64,000 bases of DNA from Chelativorans sp. J32 (GTDB taxonomy: Bacteria; Pseudomonadota; Alphaproteobacteria; Rhizobiales; Rhizobiaceae). A program made the translations under genes and the position numbers. The number at the start of each line of letters is the position of its first letter. Position 1 is the first letter of the stretch. Location: contig NZ_JAEQ01000016.1 in NCBI RefSeq assembly GCF_000518985.1, forward strand, positions 1-64,000. Reading direction: 5' to 3'. The notes beneath the pieces are model-generated. The model was not told the DNA's origin. It searched no databases and saw only the letters and a list, made by a program, of their open reading frames with translations. Of the stretch, positions 34,019-41,323 are shown piece by piece.

Positions 34019-35086
34019 ATGAAAACGCGCGTCTGCAGGCTCTACGGCAAGGGGGACATCCGCATCGAGGAGATGGAGGTGGCCGAGCCCGGACCGGGCG
34101 AGGTGCTGGTGGCGATGGGCGCGGGCGGCATTTGCGGCTCGGATCTCCATTACTACCAGGACGGAGGCTTTGGTCCCATCCGGGTGAGGGAGCCGATCAT
34201 CCTCGGACACGAGGTGGCGGGTACGGTGAAGGCGGTAGGTGAAGGCGTGGATACCCTTTCGCCCGGCGACCGCGTGGCCGTCAATCCGAGCCGGCCCTGC
34301 CATCGCTGCCGCTACTGCTTGGAAGGCTTGCAGCAGCATTGCCTGACGATGCGCTTCTTCGGCTCCGCATTGCGCTTTCCGCACGAGCAAGGAGGCTTTC
34401 GCGACCTCATGGTGGTCGACGCCTATCAGTGCGTGCCGGTTACCAATGAGGAGGTGAGCCTGGCCGAGGCAGCCTGCGCGGAGCCGCTGGCCGTCTGCCT
34501 TCATGCACTGAACCGCGCCGGCGCAATGGCCGGCAATCTCGCGGGCAAATCGGTGCTGGTCACGGGCGCCGGGCCGATCGGCGCGCTCATTGTAGCTGCG
34601 CTCCGGCACGCTGGAGCGGGGCACATCGTTGTCACCGACCTTCAGGACAGACCGCTCGACATTGCCCGGCAGATGGGAGCGGACGAGACTGTCAACGTGC
34701 TGTCGGAAGGGGAGAGGCTTGAGGCTTATGCGGCGGACAAGGGCACATTCGACATTGCCTTCGAGTGCTCGGCGGCCGCGCCGGCAATCAAGTCTGCCGT
34801 GGCGGCGACGCGCCCGCAGGGCGCGCTGGTTGCCGTGGGCGTGGCTGGCGACGTGCCGGTTCCGCTCAACATGATCGTCGGCAAGGAGATTGCCTTCGTG
34901 GGTACCCACCGCTTCACGAGCGAATATACGCAGGCAGTCGGGCTGATCGATGCCCGACGCATCGATGTGCGGCCTATCATCTCGGCCACATCGGATCTGG
35001 ATGACGTGACCACCGCTTTTGCGCTCGCGGGCGACCGTTCCAAGGCGGTCAAGGTGCAACTTTCCTTCGCTGCCTCAGCGAGGTGA
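34019..35086 (+). CDS. zinc-dependent dehydrogenase, L-idonate/L-gulonate 5-dehydrogenase type
   Basis: A 355-residue medium-chain zinc dehydrogenase. Catalytic zinc region GICGSDLHYYQDGGFG and ILGHEVAGTV, structural zinc cysteines in CHRCRYCLEGLQQHC, and the nucleotide-binding fold VLVTGAGPIGALIVAAL. The HYYQDGGFGPIRVREP stretch is typical of IdnD. In other bacteria, relatives next to uxuA and a TRAP system oxidise L-gulonate to D-fructuronate, so either activity is possible. It follows dctM by 9 bp and closes the operon. Confidence 0.8.
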   Translation: MKTRVCRLYGKGDIRIEEMEVAEPGPGEVLVAMGAGGICGSDLHYYQDGGFGPIRVREPIILGHEVAGTVKAVGEGVDTLSPGDRVAVNPSRPCHRCRYCLEGLQQHCLTMRFFGSALRFPHEQGGFRDLMVVDAYQCVPVTNEEVSLAEAACAEPLAVCLHALNRAGAMAGNLAGKSVLVTGAGPIGALIVAALRHAGAGHIVVTDLQDRPLDIARQMGADETVNVLSEGERLEAYAADKGTFDIAFECSAAAPAIKSAVAATRPQGALVAVGVAGDVPVPLNMIVGKEIAFVGTHRFTSEYTQAVGLIDARRIDVRPIISATSDLDDVTTAFALAGDRSKAVKVQLSFAASAR

Positions 35087-35261
35087 TGGCTGCAAGCCTG
35101 GAAGACATCCGAGTAGGCCCGCGGTTGCAGCCGCCAGCACGAGATAGCGGCCGAGCGAACTGTCCAGCCGGCGGCGCGAAACGCTATTCAGCGCGATGAT
35201 GCCCCGTTTTGTAGCCGCTTGAGACTGTACCGTCCGGAAAGCACGCTGCATGAATGGTGGA

Positions 35262-35345
35262 GATCTTGTTCTCGATCGTTCCGCACCGTTCAGTGCGTTC
35301 TATCTTTTCGGTCTGACGTAGGACATCGGCGGTCAGGCGGACGTC
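35262..35345 (+). pseudogene. degraded fragment of an LssY_C-type gene
   Basis: Read from about 35262 the frame gives DRSAPFSAFYLFGLT, a TAG stop at 35319, then DIGGQADV. This aligns with the LssY protein at 3140 (NRSYPTAPFSALYLFGRRQDIGFQEDV): the stop replaces the glutamine codon. No alignment continues after about 35345 and none is seen before 35250. It is a relic of a second LssY-like gene. Confidence 0.55.
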
Positions 35346-35660
35346 TCGTATAGGCTGGGCTTTTATGCCCGGCTCGTGCAGGGCCGGGCGGCGTAGATCT
35401 GGATTCATTCCCCAGAGGCGACCTTCGGATCGGGGATGAAGCCGACTCAATGCCAATGCTGTTGCCTCTCCAGATGAAGAAGATCTTTGAGCTAGCTCCT
35501 TTGAAGCCGCGTCGAGGTGGGGAGGGACAGCGAATGCCGTCTGGTGTTGAGCCAAACCGGGTTTCTCTGATGCGGCGCCAGGGGACATAATGGCTTTTTT
35601 CCAGCTTGTTTTGCTTTGCCCTCGTACACCGGAATTCTACGTCCACTGTTGTTTTTATAA

Positions 35661-35675
35661 GCTTATATGATAAGC
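35661..35675. promoter_or_regulatory. operator candidate GCTTATATGATAAGC
   Basis: This 15-bp sequence is close to palindromic and contains TTATATGATAA, one base from the TTGTATGATAA word found elsewhere in the window. It is 66 bp before the 2-hydroxyacid dehydrogenase ATG, in an AT-rich stretch. Confidence 0.45.
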
Positions 35676-35740
35676 ATATGCCTTCTTCGGTGGCGCTCGG
35701 CCGCCGTTGTTTTTTCGGCATGTATCCTGAAGGAGTTCTC

Positions 35741-36700
35741 ATGAAGCCTCGCATTGTCCTCACCCGCCCAATGACCGATGCCGTGATGGAGCGTGCGCGC
35801 AATGAGTTCGACGCCGTCCTCCCGCCGCCGGGAGGTCTTGACCTTGAATCGACGCTGAATGCCCTAGAAGAACACAAGGCAGAGGGGCTCTTCTTTACCT
35901 CCGGCACGAAGCTCGATGCGGCGACGATCGCCCGCATCCCGGCTCACGTGAAAATCGCGGGAACCTGCAGCGTCGGCTACGATCACATCGATGTCGAGGC
36001 TGCCAAGGCGCGCGGGCTGATCATCACCAACACGCCGGATGTGCTCAACAATGCAACGGCGGACATGGCATTCCTGCTGATTCTCGGCGCGTGCCGCCGC
36101 GCCGCCGAGTATGATCAGATCATGCGCAAAGGCTGGGGCCGCTTCTTCGGCATGCACGAGATGCTGGGTCTCGATGTGAGCGGTAAAACCCTGGGCATCG
36201 TCGGCATGGGCCGTATTGGCCGTGCGGTGGCACGGCGGGCCCGCGGATTCGATATGAAGGTTGTCTACCACAACCGCACGCGCCTTGATGCGGATCTGGA
36301 GGAGGGCGCGGAATATTATGCCGATCTGAAAGAGATGCTGCCGCGCTGCGATGTCCTTACGCTCCATGCGCCGGGCGGTGTGGGCACCGCAGGCTTGATG
36401 AATCGCGAGACCTTTTCCCTGCTCCCGAAGGCGGCCGTCTTCGTGAACACCGCGCGCGGGAGCCTTGTCGATGAGGAGGCACTGCTCGAGGCGCTCGATT
36501 CCGGGCAGCTTTTCGCTGCTGGCCTCGACGTTTTCGCCAAGGAGCCGACGGTGGATCCGCGCATCGCCGCTCATCCAAAGGTTTTTCTTGCGCCACATAT
36601 GGGCAGCGCCACCGTGGAGACGCGGACCGCGATGGGATTCCGTGTGCTCGACAACATCGCCGCGGTGGCTGCGGGTAAACCTCCGATCGATCCGGTCTGA
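35741..36700 (+). CDS. D-2-hydroxyacid dehydrogenase (glycerate/gluconate dehydrogenase type)
   Basis: A 319-residue D-isomer-specific dehydrogenase. NAD site LGIVGMGRIGRAVARRARGF, catalytic arginine in VNTARGSLVDEEAL and histidine in FLAPHMGSATVETR; CSVGYDHIDVEAAKARGL is typical of GyaR and glyoxylate/hydroxypyruvate reductases. ATG 35741 follows AAGGAG by 6 bases. It converges with a sugar-acid dehydratase over a shared terminator and may work with it in sugar-acid breakdown. Exact substrate not fixed. Confidence 0.85.
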   Translation: MKPRIVLTRPMTDAVMERARNEFDAVLPPPGGLDLESTLNALEEHKAEGLFFTSGTKLDAATIARIPAHVKIAGTCSVGYDHIDVEAAKARGLIITNTPDVLNNATADMAFLLILGACRRAAEYDQIMRKGWGRFFGMHEMLGLDVSGKTLGIVGMGRIGRAVARRARGFDMKVVYHNRTRLDADLEEGAEYYADLKEMLPRCDVLTLHAPGGVGTAGLMNRETFSLLPKAAVFVNTARGSLVDEEALLEALDSGQLFAAGLDVFAKEPTVDPRIAAHPKVFLAPHMGSATVETRTAMGFRVLDNIAAVAAGKPPIDPV

Positions 36701-36726
36701 AGCTGAAAGCAGAGTTGAAAAAGGAT

Positions 36727-36746
36727 ACGGGGCCGAAAGGCCCCGT
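36727..36746. terminator. bidirectional intrinsic terminator
   Basis: ACGGGGCC-GAAA-GGCCCCGT, an 8-bp stem with a GAAA tetraloop, followed on the plus strand by TCTCATTTTT. It lies between two convergent genes ending at 36700 and 36749 and can serve both. Confidence 0.8.
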
Positions 36747-36748
36747 TC

Positions 36749-38473
36749 TCATTTTTGCGGTGTGACGCCGCTCGTTTCGGGCGCGACCAGGAAATCAAAG
36801 TCGCACCCTCGATCCGCCTGCTCCACGCGTTCGAGATAGAGCTTCAGGTAGCCTCGTTCGGCTCCTTCATGCGCCGGCGGCGACCAAGCCGCGCGGCGCC
36901 GCTCAAGCTCGGCGTCCTCGACATCCAGCGTCAGGGTGCCGTTTTCTACATCGAGCGAGATGATGTCACCATCGCGCACAAGCCCGATCGGGCCGCCGAT
37001 GGCTGCCTCCGGACTGGCGTGCAGCACGATCGTGCCGTAGGCGGTGCCGCTCATGCGGGCGTCGGAAATGCGCACCATGTCGCTCACGCCCTGGCGGGCA
37101 AGCTTCGCCGGGATCGGGATGTATCCAGCTTCTGGCATGCCTGGGCCGCCCTTGGGCCCGGCATTCTGCAGGACCAGTATGTCGTCCGCCTTTACGTCGA
37201 GTTCCTCGGAATCGATGCGGCGGTCCATGTCGGCGAGCGAGGTGAAAACCACAGCCCGGCCTGTGTGCTTCATGAGGGCCGGAGAGGCGGCGGACTGTTT
37301 GATGATAGCGCCGTCGGGCGCCAGATTGCCGCGCAGCACACGCATGCCGCCGCGAGGATAAATCGGGTTCGAGAAGGGCCGGACGACGTCCTGCTCCCAT
37401 ATATCGGCGGCGTCGATGATCTCTCCGAGCCGCTTTCCGGTGATGGTGATGCAGTCCTCGTCGAGGAGGTGGCGGATCTCGCGCAGGATCGGCATGAGCC
37501 CGCCCGCCTTGTGCAGGTCTTCCATATAGTGCTGGCCGGATGGTTTGAGGTCCACCAGCACTGGCGTTTCCTGCCCGATGCGATCGAACGCGTCATAATC
37601 GATGCGGATGCCCAGCCGGCCTGCTACGGCAGCGAGGTGGACAAGCCCGTTGGTGGATCCGCCGATCGCGTGCAGCACCCTCAGCGCGTTGCCGAACGCG
37701 GCCGGCGTAAGAATATCCGCCAAAACGCGCCCTGATTTGGCAAGAGCCACCGCTTCCACGCCCGTCGCCTCGGCATGGCGGAGGCGGTCGGCATGAACGG
37801 CGGGGATTGCGGCGCCGCCGGGAAGCATGACACCCAGCGCCTCAGAAACGAGCGCCATGGTGCTTGCCGTGCCCATCACCATACAGGTGCCCGCAGTAGG
37901 AGCGAGCTTGCCGTTGATCTCCTCGATCTCGGCGGCGTCGATCTCGCCGGCCCGGTGCTTGCCCCAGAGGCGCCGGCAATCGGTGCAGGCGCCGAGCCGC
38001 TCCCCGCGATGCGAGCCCGTGGACATGGGGCCGGTCACCGTCAGGATAGCTGGAATATTAACGCTTGCTGCCCCCATCAGCAGTGCCGGCACCGTCTTGT
38101 CGCAGCCGCCAATCAACACGACCGACTGCATGGGCTGCGCACGAATCATTTCCTCCGTGTCCATGGACATGAGATTGCGCAGGAACATGCTGGTGGGAGC
38201 TGAAAACGATTCATGCATCGACAGCACGGGGAAGTCGACCGGCAGGCCGCCGGAAAGCATGACTCCGCGCTTTATGGCGTCGATGAGGTCGGGAACGTTG
38301 CGATGGCAGGCATTATAGCCGCTGTAAGTATTGACGATCCCAACGATCGGTCGGTCCAGGGCGCTATCGGAATAGCCCATCGCCTTGATGAATGCCTTGC
38401 GCAGGAAGAGCGAGAATCCGGCGTCGCCATACTGGGTCAGGCCGACGCGCATCCCTGTTCTGTCTTTTTCCAT
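36749..38473 (-). CDS. IlvD/Edd-family sugar-acid dehydratase (arabinonate/xylonate dehydratase-like)
   Basis: A 574-residue iron-sulfur dehydratase. Cysteines C56 (SGYNACHRN), C124 (IGGCDKTVPA) and C197 (PTAGTCMVMGTAS) have the same spacing as the cluster ligands reported for rhizobial L-arabinonate and Caulobacter xylonate dehydratases (59/127/200-like). DARMSGTAYGTIVLHASPEAAIGGP is the C-terminal family motif. The sugar-acid branch is therefore favoured over dihydroxyacid dehydratase. It removes water from an aldonate to a 2-keto-3-deoxy acid. Which sugar is not readable. The divergent upstream region carries TTGTATGATAA. Confidence 0.85.
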   Translation of the reverse strand: MEKDRTGMRVGLTQYGDAGFSLFLRKAFIKAMGYSDSALDRPIVGIVNTYSGYNACHRNVPDLIDAIKRGVMLSGGLPVDFPVLSMHESFSAPTSMFLRNLMSMDTEEMIRAQPMQSVVLIGGCDKTVPALLMGAASVNIPAILTVTGPMSTGSHRGERLGACTDCRRLWGKHRAGEIDAAEIEEINGKLAPTAGTCMVMGTASTMALVSEALGVMLPGGAAIPAVHADRLRHAEATGVEAVALAKSGRVLADILTPAAFGNALRVLHAIGGSTNGLVHLAAVAGRLGIRIDYDAFDRIGQETPVLVDLKPSGQHYMEDLHKAGGLMPILREIRHLLDEDCITITGKRLGEIIDAADIWEQDVVRPFSNPIYPRGGMRVLRGNLAPDGAIIKQSAASPALMKHTGRAVVFTSLADMDRRIDSEELDVKADDILVLQNAGPKGGPGMPEAGYIPIPAKLARQGVSDMVRISDARMSGTAYGTIVLHASPEAAIGGPIGLVRDGDIISLDVENGTLTLDVEDAELERRRAAWSPPAHEGAERGYLKLYLERVEQADRGCDFDFLVAPETSGVTPQK

Positions 38474-38549
38474 TGCCTTCCTCGGCGTTGATTGAAGCCC
38501 CGCCCGGGGGCGGCAAAAATGACGCGTCCGGATGAAAGGCTAGTGACAA

Positions 38550-38560
38550 TTGTATGATAA
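38550..38560. promoter_or_regulatory. GntR-type operator candidate TTGTATGATAA
   Basis: Exact copy of the word at 40431, and reverse complement of that at 8424. It sits between the divergent dehydratase and ferredoxin reductase genes, 77 bp from each start or closer. Confidence 0.5.
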
Positions 38561-38636
38561 CCGCATAATATGCCAATTCAAGATGCCAATCTGCTGAAAA
38601 CAACGCGAAATTGCGACGCGCCAAATGGGAAGAGGG

Positions 38637-39818
38637 ATGTTGCAGTCGGTGGTGATCGTCGGTGCGGGCCAGGCCGGGGCAGAGGCCGCGATGGCGTTGC
38701 GCCAGTTCAAGTTCGCGGGTGAGATCCGACTGATAGGCCGCGAAGCAAGCGTGCCCTACGAACGGCCGCCGCTCTCCAAAGGTTTTCTGACAGGGGATGT
38801 GGCTGCCGAGCGCCTCTGCTTCCGCACGGCGGATGCCTATGCCAGGGCCAATATCGAACTGATCCTGGGCCGGGAAGTGCGTGCGCTCGATCCGGCCGAA
38901 CGTCGTGTGCTTCTCGATAATGGGTACGCGGTCACGTTCGACGCCTGCATTCTTGCGACTGGTTCGGCTGCACGGAGGCTCGATCTTCCTGGCGCTGAAC
39001 TGGCCAATATCTTCGTTTTGCGCACGATCGAGGATGCGCAACAGCTTCGCCGCGGTCTGGTCCCGGGGTGCCGGCTCGCCGTGATCGGCGGCGGCTACCT
39101 CGGTTTGGAGGCTGCTGCGAGCGCGAGGAAGCTTGGTGCGAGCGTTACGGTCATTGAAGCGCTGCCTTCTCTTCTCTCGCGCAGTGCTTCTCCGCTCACC
39201 GCCGATGCCTTGTGTCGGCTGCATCGCCGTTCGGGTATCGAGATTTTGCTTGGCGAGGCGGTGAAAGGTTTTTCGGGGGAGCTTTCAGTCGAGTCGGTGA
39301 TGCTTGCCTCGGGCAGGGCGGTCGCAGCGGATCTGGTGCTTGTCGCCGCCGGCGGCGTAGCCGAGACAGCGCTCGCGCAGGACGCGGGGATCGATTGCGC
39401 CAACGGCATTCTTACCGATTCGGACGGGCGGACGAACATTGATGGCATTTATGCAGTTGGTGATTGCGCGAATGCTGCCCAGTATACAGGCGGACCGCAT
39501 CGGCGCCTTGAGTCGGTGCAGTGTGCTGTGCAGCAGGCGCGCCGGGCTGCGGCAGCGGTTTTGGGATTGCCGCGGCCCGCTCCAAAAGTGCCTTATTTCT
39601 GGTCGGAGCAGTTTGGCCTGAAGCTGCAGATCGCCGGCCTCGTGGAGCCGGGTGTTTCGACGCGGGATGAGGTGGTGGGCGATCTCGATGGCGATTTCGC
39701 CGTCTATCGTTTTTCCGAAGATGTTCTTCTGGCGGTGGAGGCCTTCAATCGCCCCCGCGATTTCATCCAGGCGCAGCAGCGCATCGGTATGCGTGACGCG
39801 GCTTTGCCGGCAGCGTGA
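38637..39818 (+). CDS. FAD-dependent ferredoxin reductase of a ring-hydroxylating system
   Basis: A 393-residue glutathione-reductase-type flavoprotein of the putidaredoxin reductase/BphA4 kind. FAD site VVIVGAGQAGAEAA, second nucleotide site RLAVIGGGYLGLEAAA for NADH, FAD tail TNIDGIYAVGDCA, and the typical PYERPPLSKGFL and PYFWSEQFGLKLQIAG. It passes electrons from NADH to the ferredoxin encoded 14 bp downstream. ATG 38637 is taken for its adjacent GGAAGAGGG; ATG 38625 would add four residues. Confidence 0.85.
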   Translation: MLQSVVIVGAGQAGAEAAMALRQFKFAGEIRLIGREASVPYERPPLSKGFLTGDVAAERLCFRTADAYARANIELILGREVRALDPAERRVLLDNGYAVTFDACILATGSAARRLDLPGAELANIFVLRTIEDAQQLRRGLVPGCRLAVIGGGYLGLEAAASARKLGASVTVIEALPSLLSRSASPLTADALCRLHRRSGIEILLGEAVKGFSGELSVESVMLASGRAVAADLVLVAAGGVAETALAQDAGIDCANGILTDSDGRTNIDGIYAVGDCANAAQYTGGPHRRLESVQCAVQQARRAAAAVLGLPRPAPKVPYFWSEQFGLKLQIAGLVEPGVSTRDEVVGDLDGDFAVYRFSEDVLLAVEAFNRPRDFIQAQQRIGMRDAALPAA

Positions 39819-39832
39819 TTACGGAGCATGAT

Positions 39833-40159
39833 GTGGTAAACGTGCATTTCATTCAGCCTGACAGCACCCGACAGAGCGTTGAGGGAAGTGAGGGCATGAC
39901 GCTGATGGAAACGGCTCGCGAGGCCGGCATTCCGGGCATCCTGGCCGAGTGCGGGGGAGGGGCGATCTGTTCGACCTGTCACGTCCATATCGCGCCGGAA
40001 TGGATCGAGAAGGTGGGCACCGCGCCGGAAATGGAGCAGATGCTGCTCGAGCTTGCGCCGGGCAAGGATGAGAGCAGCCGCTTGAGCTGTCAGATCGTCC
40101 TCACGCCGGAGCTCGATGGCCTGACCGTCACCGTGCCGGAAGAGCAGTCCGATTACTGA
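39833..40159 (+). CDS. [2Fe-2S] ferredoxin, putidaredoxin/adrenodoxin type
   Basis: A 108-residue ferredoxin with cluster cysteines C40-x5-C46-x2-C49 (ECGGGAICSTCH) and C86 (LSCQIV). GTG 33 is not used; the GTG at 39833 is chosen because GGAG stands 6 bases ahead and the product then begins VNVHFIQPD as in other members. An alternative GTG at 39815 overlaps the reductase stop. It carries electrons to the terminal oxygenase, so with the reductase, alpha and beta genes the system fits Batie class IIA. Confidence 0.85.
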   Translation: MVNVHFIQPDSTRQSVEGSEGMTLMETAREAGIPGILAECGGGAICSTCHVHIAPEWIEKVGTAPEMEQMLLELAPGKDESSRLSCQIVLTPELDGLTVTVPEEQSDY

Positions 40160-40188
40160 TCCTTTCGAATGCTCAGGGGAGGTGTTTG

Positions 40189-40395
40189 ATGGATAGCGAA
40201 AACCTCAACCTTCTATCGCTCCAGCCGGGCGACAAGGTCGTGCTCACCGATGGTGCGGTGGTGGAAATAACCGACAATCCGGGCGATGGTGTCTGGGTGT
40301 TTGGCCGCTACCTCGCGCATCCCGATGCCGCCAAGGTCGAAGCCGCCGAGGAGCAGCCGATCTTTGCCCAGGATATTCAAGGTGTTCAGCGGTAA
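40189..40395 (+). CDS. small hypothetical protein, 68 aa
   Basis: An acidic 68-residue protein (LLSLQPGDKVVLTDGAVVEITDNPGDGVWVFGRYLAHPD), all-beta in appearance, like a tiny barrel. A strong GGGGAGG precedes ATG 40189. It lies between ferredoxin and regulator genes, co-directional with them (29 bp after the ferredoxin). I know no function for such proteins; a role in assembling or tuning the oxygenase system is only a guess from position. Confidence 0.6.
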   Translation: MDSENLNLLSLQPGDKVVLTDGAVVEITDNPGDGVWVFGRYLAHPDAAKVEAAEEQPIFAQDIQGVQR

Positions 40396-40430
40396 AACGG
40401 GGACAACCGATGTATCGATGCTTGCCCAAC

Positions 40431-40441
40431 TTGTATGATAA
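40431..40441. promoter_or_regulatory. GntR-type operator candidate TTGTATGATAA
   Basis: Located 48 bp before the GntR/FCD gene at 40489. Same word as at 38550, which fits autoregulation plus control of the reductase-ferredoxin genes and the divergent dehydratase. Confidence 0.5.
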
Positions 40442-40488
40442 GCCTATTATCCTTCTCCTCTGGTCCTAAAGAGGAGTGTGAGCCCGCT

Positions 40489-41298
40489 ATGAAGGTAATT
40501 CAGCCCGCACAAAGCCTGAGCGACAAGGTAGCGCAAGCCTTGCGGGACGAGATCCTAGGTGGACGCTATGTCGTAGGCGAGGCACTGCCTTCCGAATCCG
40601 TCATGGCGGGGCTGTTCGGCGTGAGTCGGACCGTTATGCGCGAGGCGGTCTCGCGCCTCAAGGCGGATGGGCTTGTCTCCACGAGGCAGGGGCTCGGTGT
40701 TTTCGTCACCTCGGTCAGGCAGGCACAGGCCTTCAAGATCGATCACGATCCGAACGCGGCGGTGGAAGCGATCCTGCCCATCGTCGAACTGCGTCAGGGT
40801 TTCGAGGTCGAGGCGGCGGGGCTTGCCGCGAAGCGGCGTACGGACGCGGATCTTGCCGCCATGCGCGCCGCTCTGGACGAGATGGCGGAAGCGATGGCGG
40901 AGGGCAACATCCGTGTAGGCGTCGAGGCGGATGTGCGCTTTCATTCCAGCATCTGCGCCGCCAGCCACAACATCTACTATCCAAAGCTTTTTGATACGTT
41001 CCGGGACTTCCTGCTGGAGAACATCACCGTTTCGCGAGAGCGCTCCTCCAGGGTCACCGGGCGAGGCAGCGCGGCCCAAGCCGAACACGAGGCGCTCTAT
41101 CTGGCGATCGAGCAGGGCGATCCGGAAATGGCTCGAATCTGCGCGCGGCGGCACATCGAAAACACCCGGCTGCGTCTGATGGAGAATTCTCAAAAGGCAA
41201 ATGTCGCGGCGTCTGGCCGTCTGAAGGCGGCAAAGCCTGCTCGTCGCAGCAAGGCGGCACCAAAGGCCGTTGCAACTGCAAAGAAGAAGCAGAAGTAG
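40489..41298 (+). CDS. GntR-family regulator, FadR/FCD subfamily
   Basis: A 269-residue regulator: winged helix at about 10-75 (SDKVAQALRDEILGGRYVVGEALPSESVMAGLFGVSRTVMREAVSRLKADGLVSTRQGLGVFV), FCD domain (ADVRFHSSICAASHN, AEHEALYLAIEQGD, RRHIENTRLRL) and an unusual lysine/alanine-rich tail (AAKPARRSKAAPKAVATAKKKQK) that could add non-specific DNA contact. Located inside the aromatic cluster, 26 bp before the oxygenase alpha gene, it probably regulates it. ATG 40489 is taken as the domain begins there. Confidence 0.85.
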   Translation: MKVIQPAQSLSDKVAQALRDEILGGRYVVGEALPSESVMAGLFGVSRTVMREAVSRLKADGLVSTRQGLGVFVTSVRQAQAFKIDHDPNAAVEAILPIVELRQGFEVEAAGLAAKRRTDADLAAMRAALDEMAEAMAEGNIRVGVEADVRFHSSICAASHNIYYPKLFDTFRDFLLENITVSRERSSRVTGRGSAAQAEHEALYLAIEQGDPEMARICARRHIENTRLRLMENSQKANVAASGRLKAAKPARRSKAAPKAVATAKKKQK

Positions 41299-41323
41299 CG
41301 TTGCGTAACTCCAAGGGGCAAGA

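Larger units (their letters stand above)
35087..35740. other. 654-bp stretch without an intact gene
   Basis: Between the zinc dehydrogenase and the 2-hydroxyacid dehydrogenase. It holds a degraded LssY-like fragment at about 35262-35345 and an AT-rich promoter/operator region at 35650-35680. The open frames seen on either strand have no coding character. No RNA gene was recognised. Confidence 0.6.

Noticed and set aside
32896-34242. A 448-codon plus-strand frame overlapping dctM and the dehydrogenase
   Set aside because: Overlaps two confirmed genes in another frame and reads as an RHP-rich shadow.
35184-35588. A 134-codon minus-strand open frame in the 35 kb gap
   Set aside because: It is antisense to the LssY-like relic and has no ribosome site or protein-like pattern.
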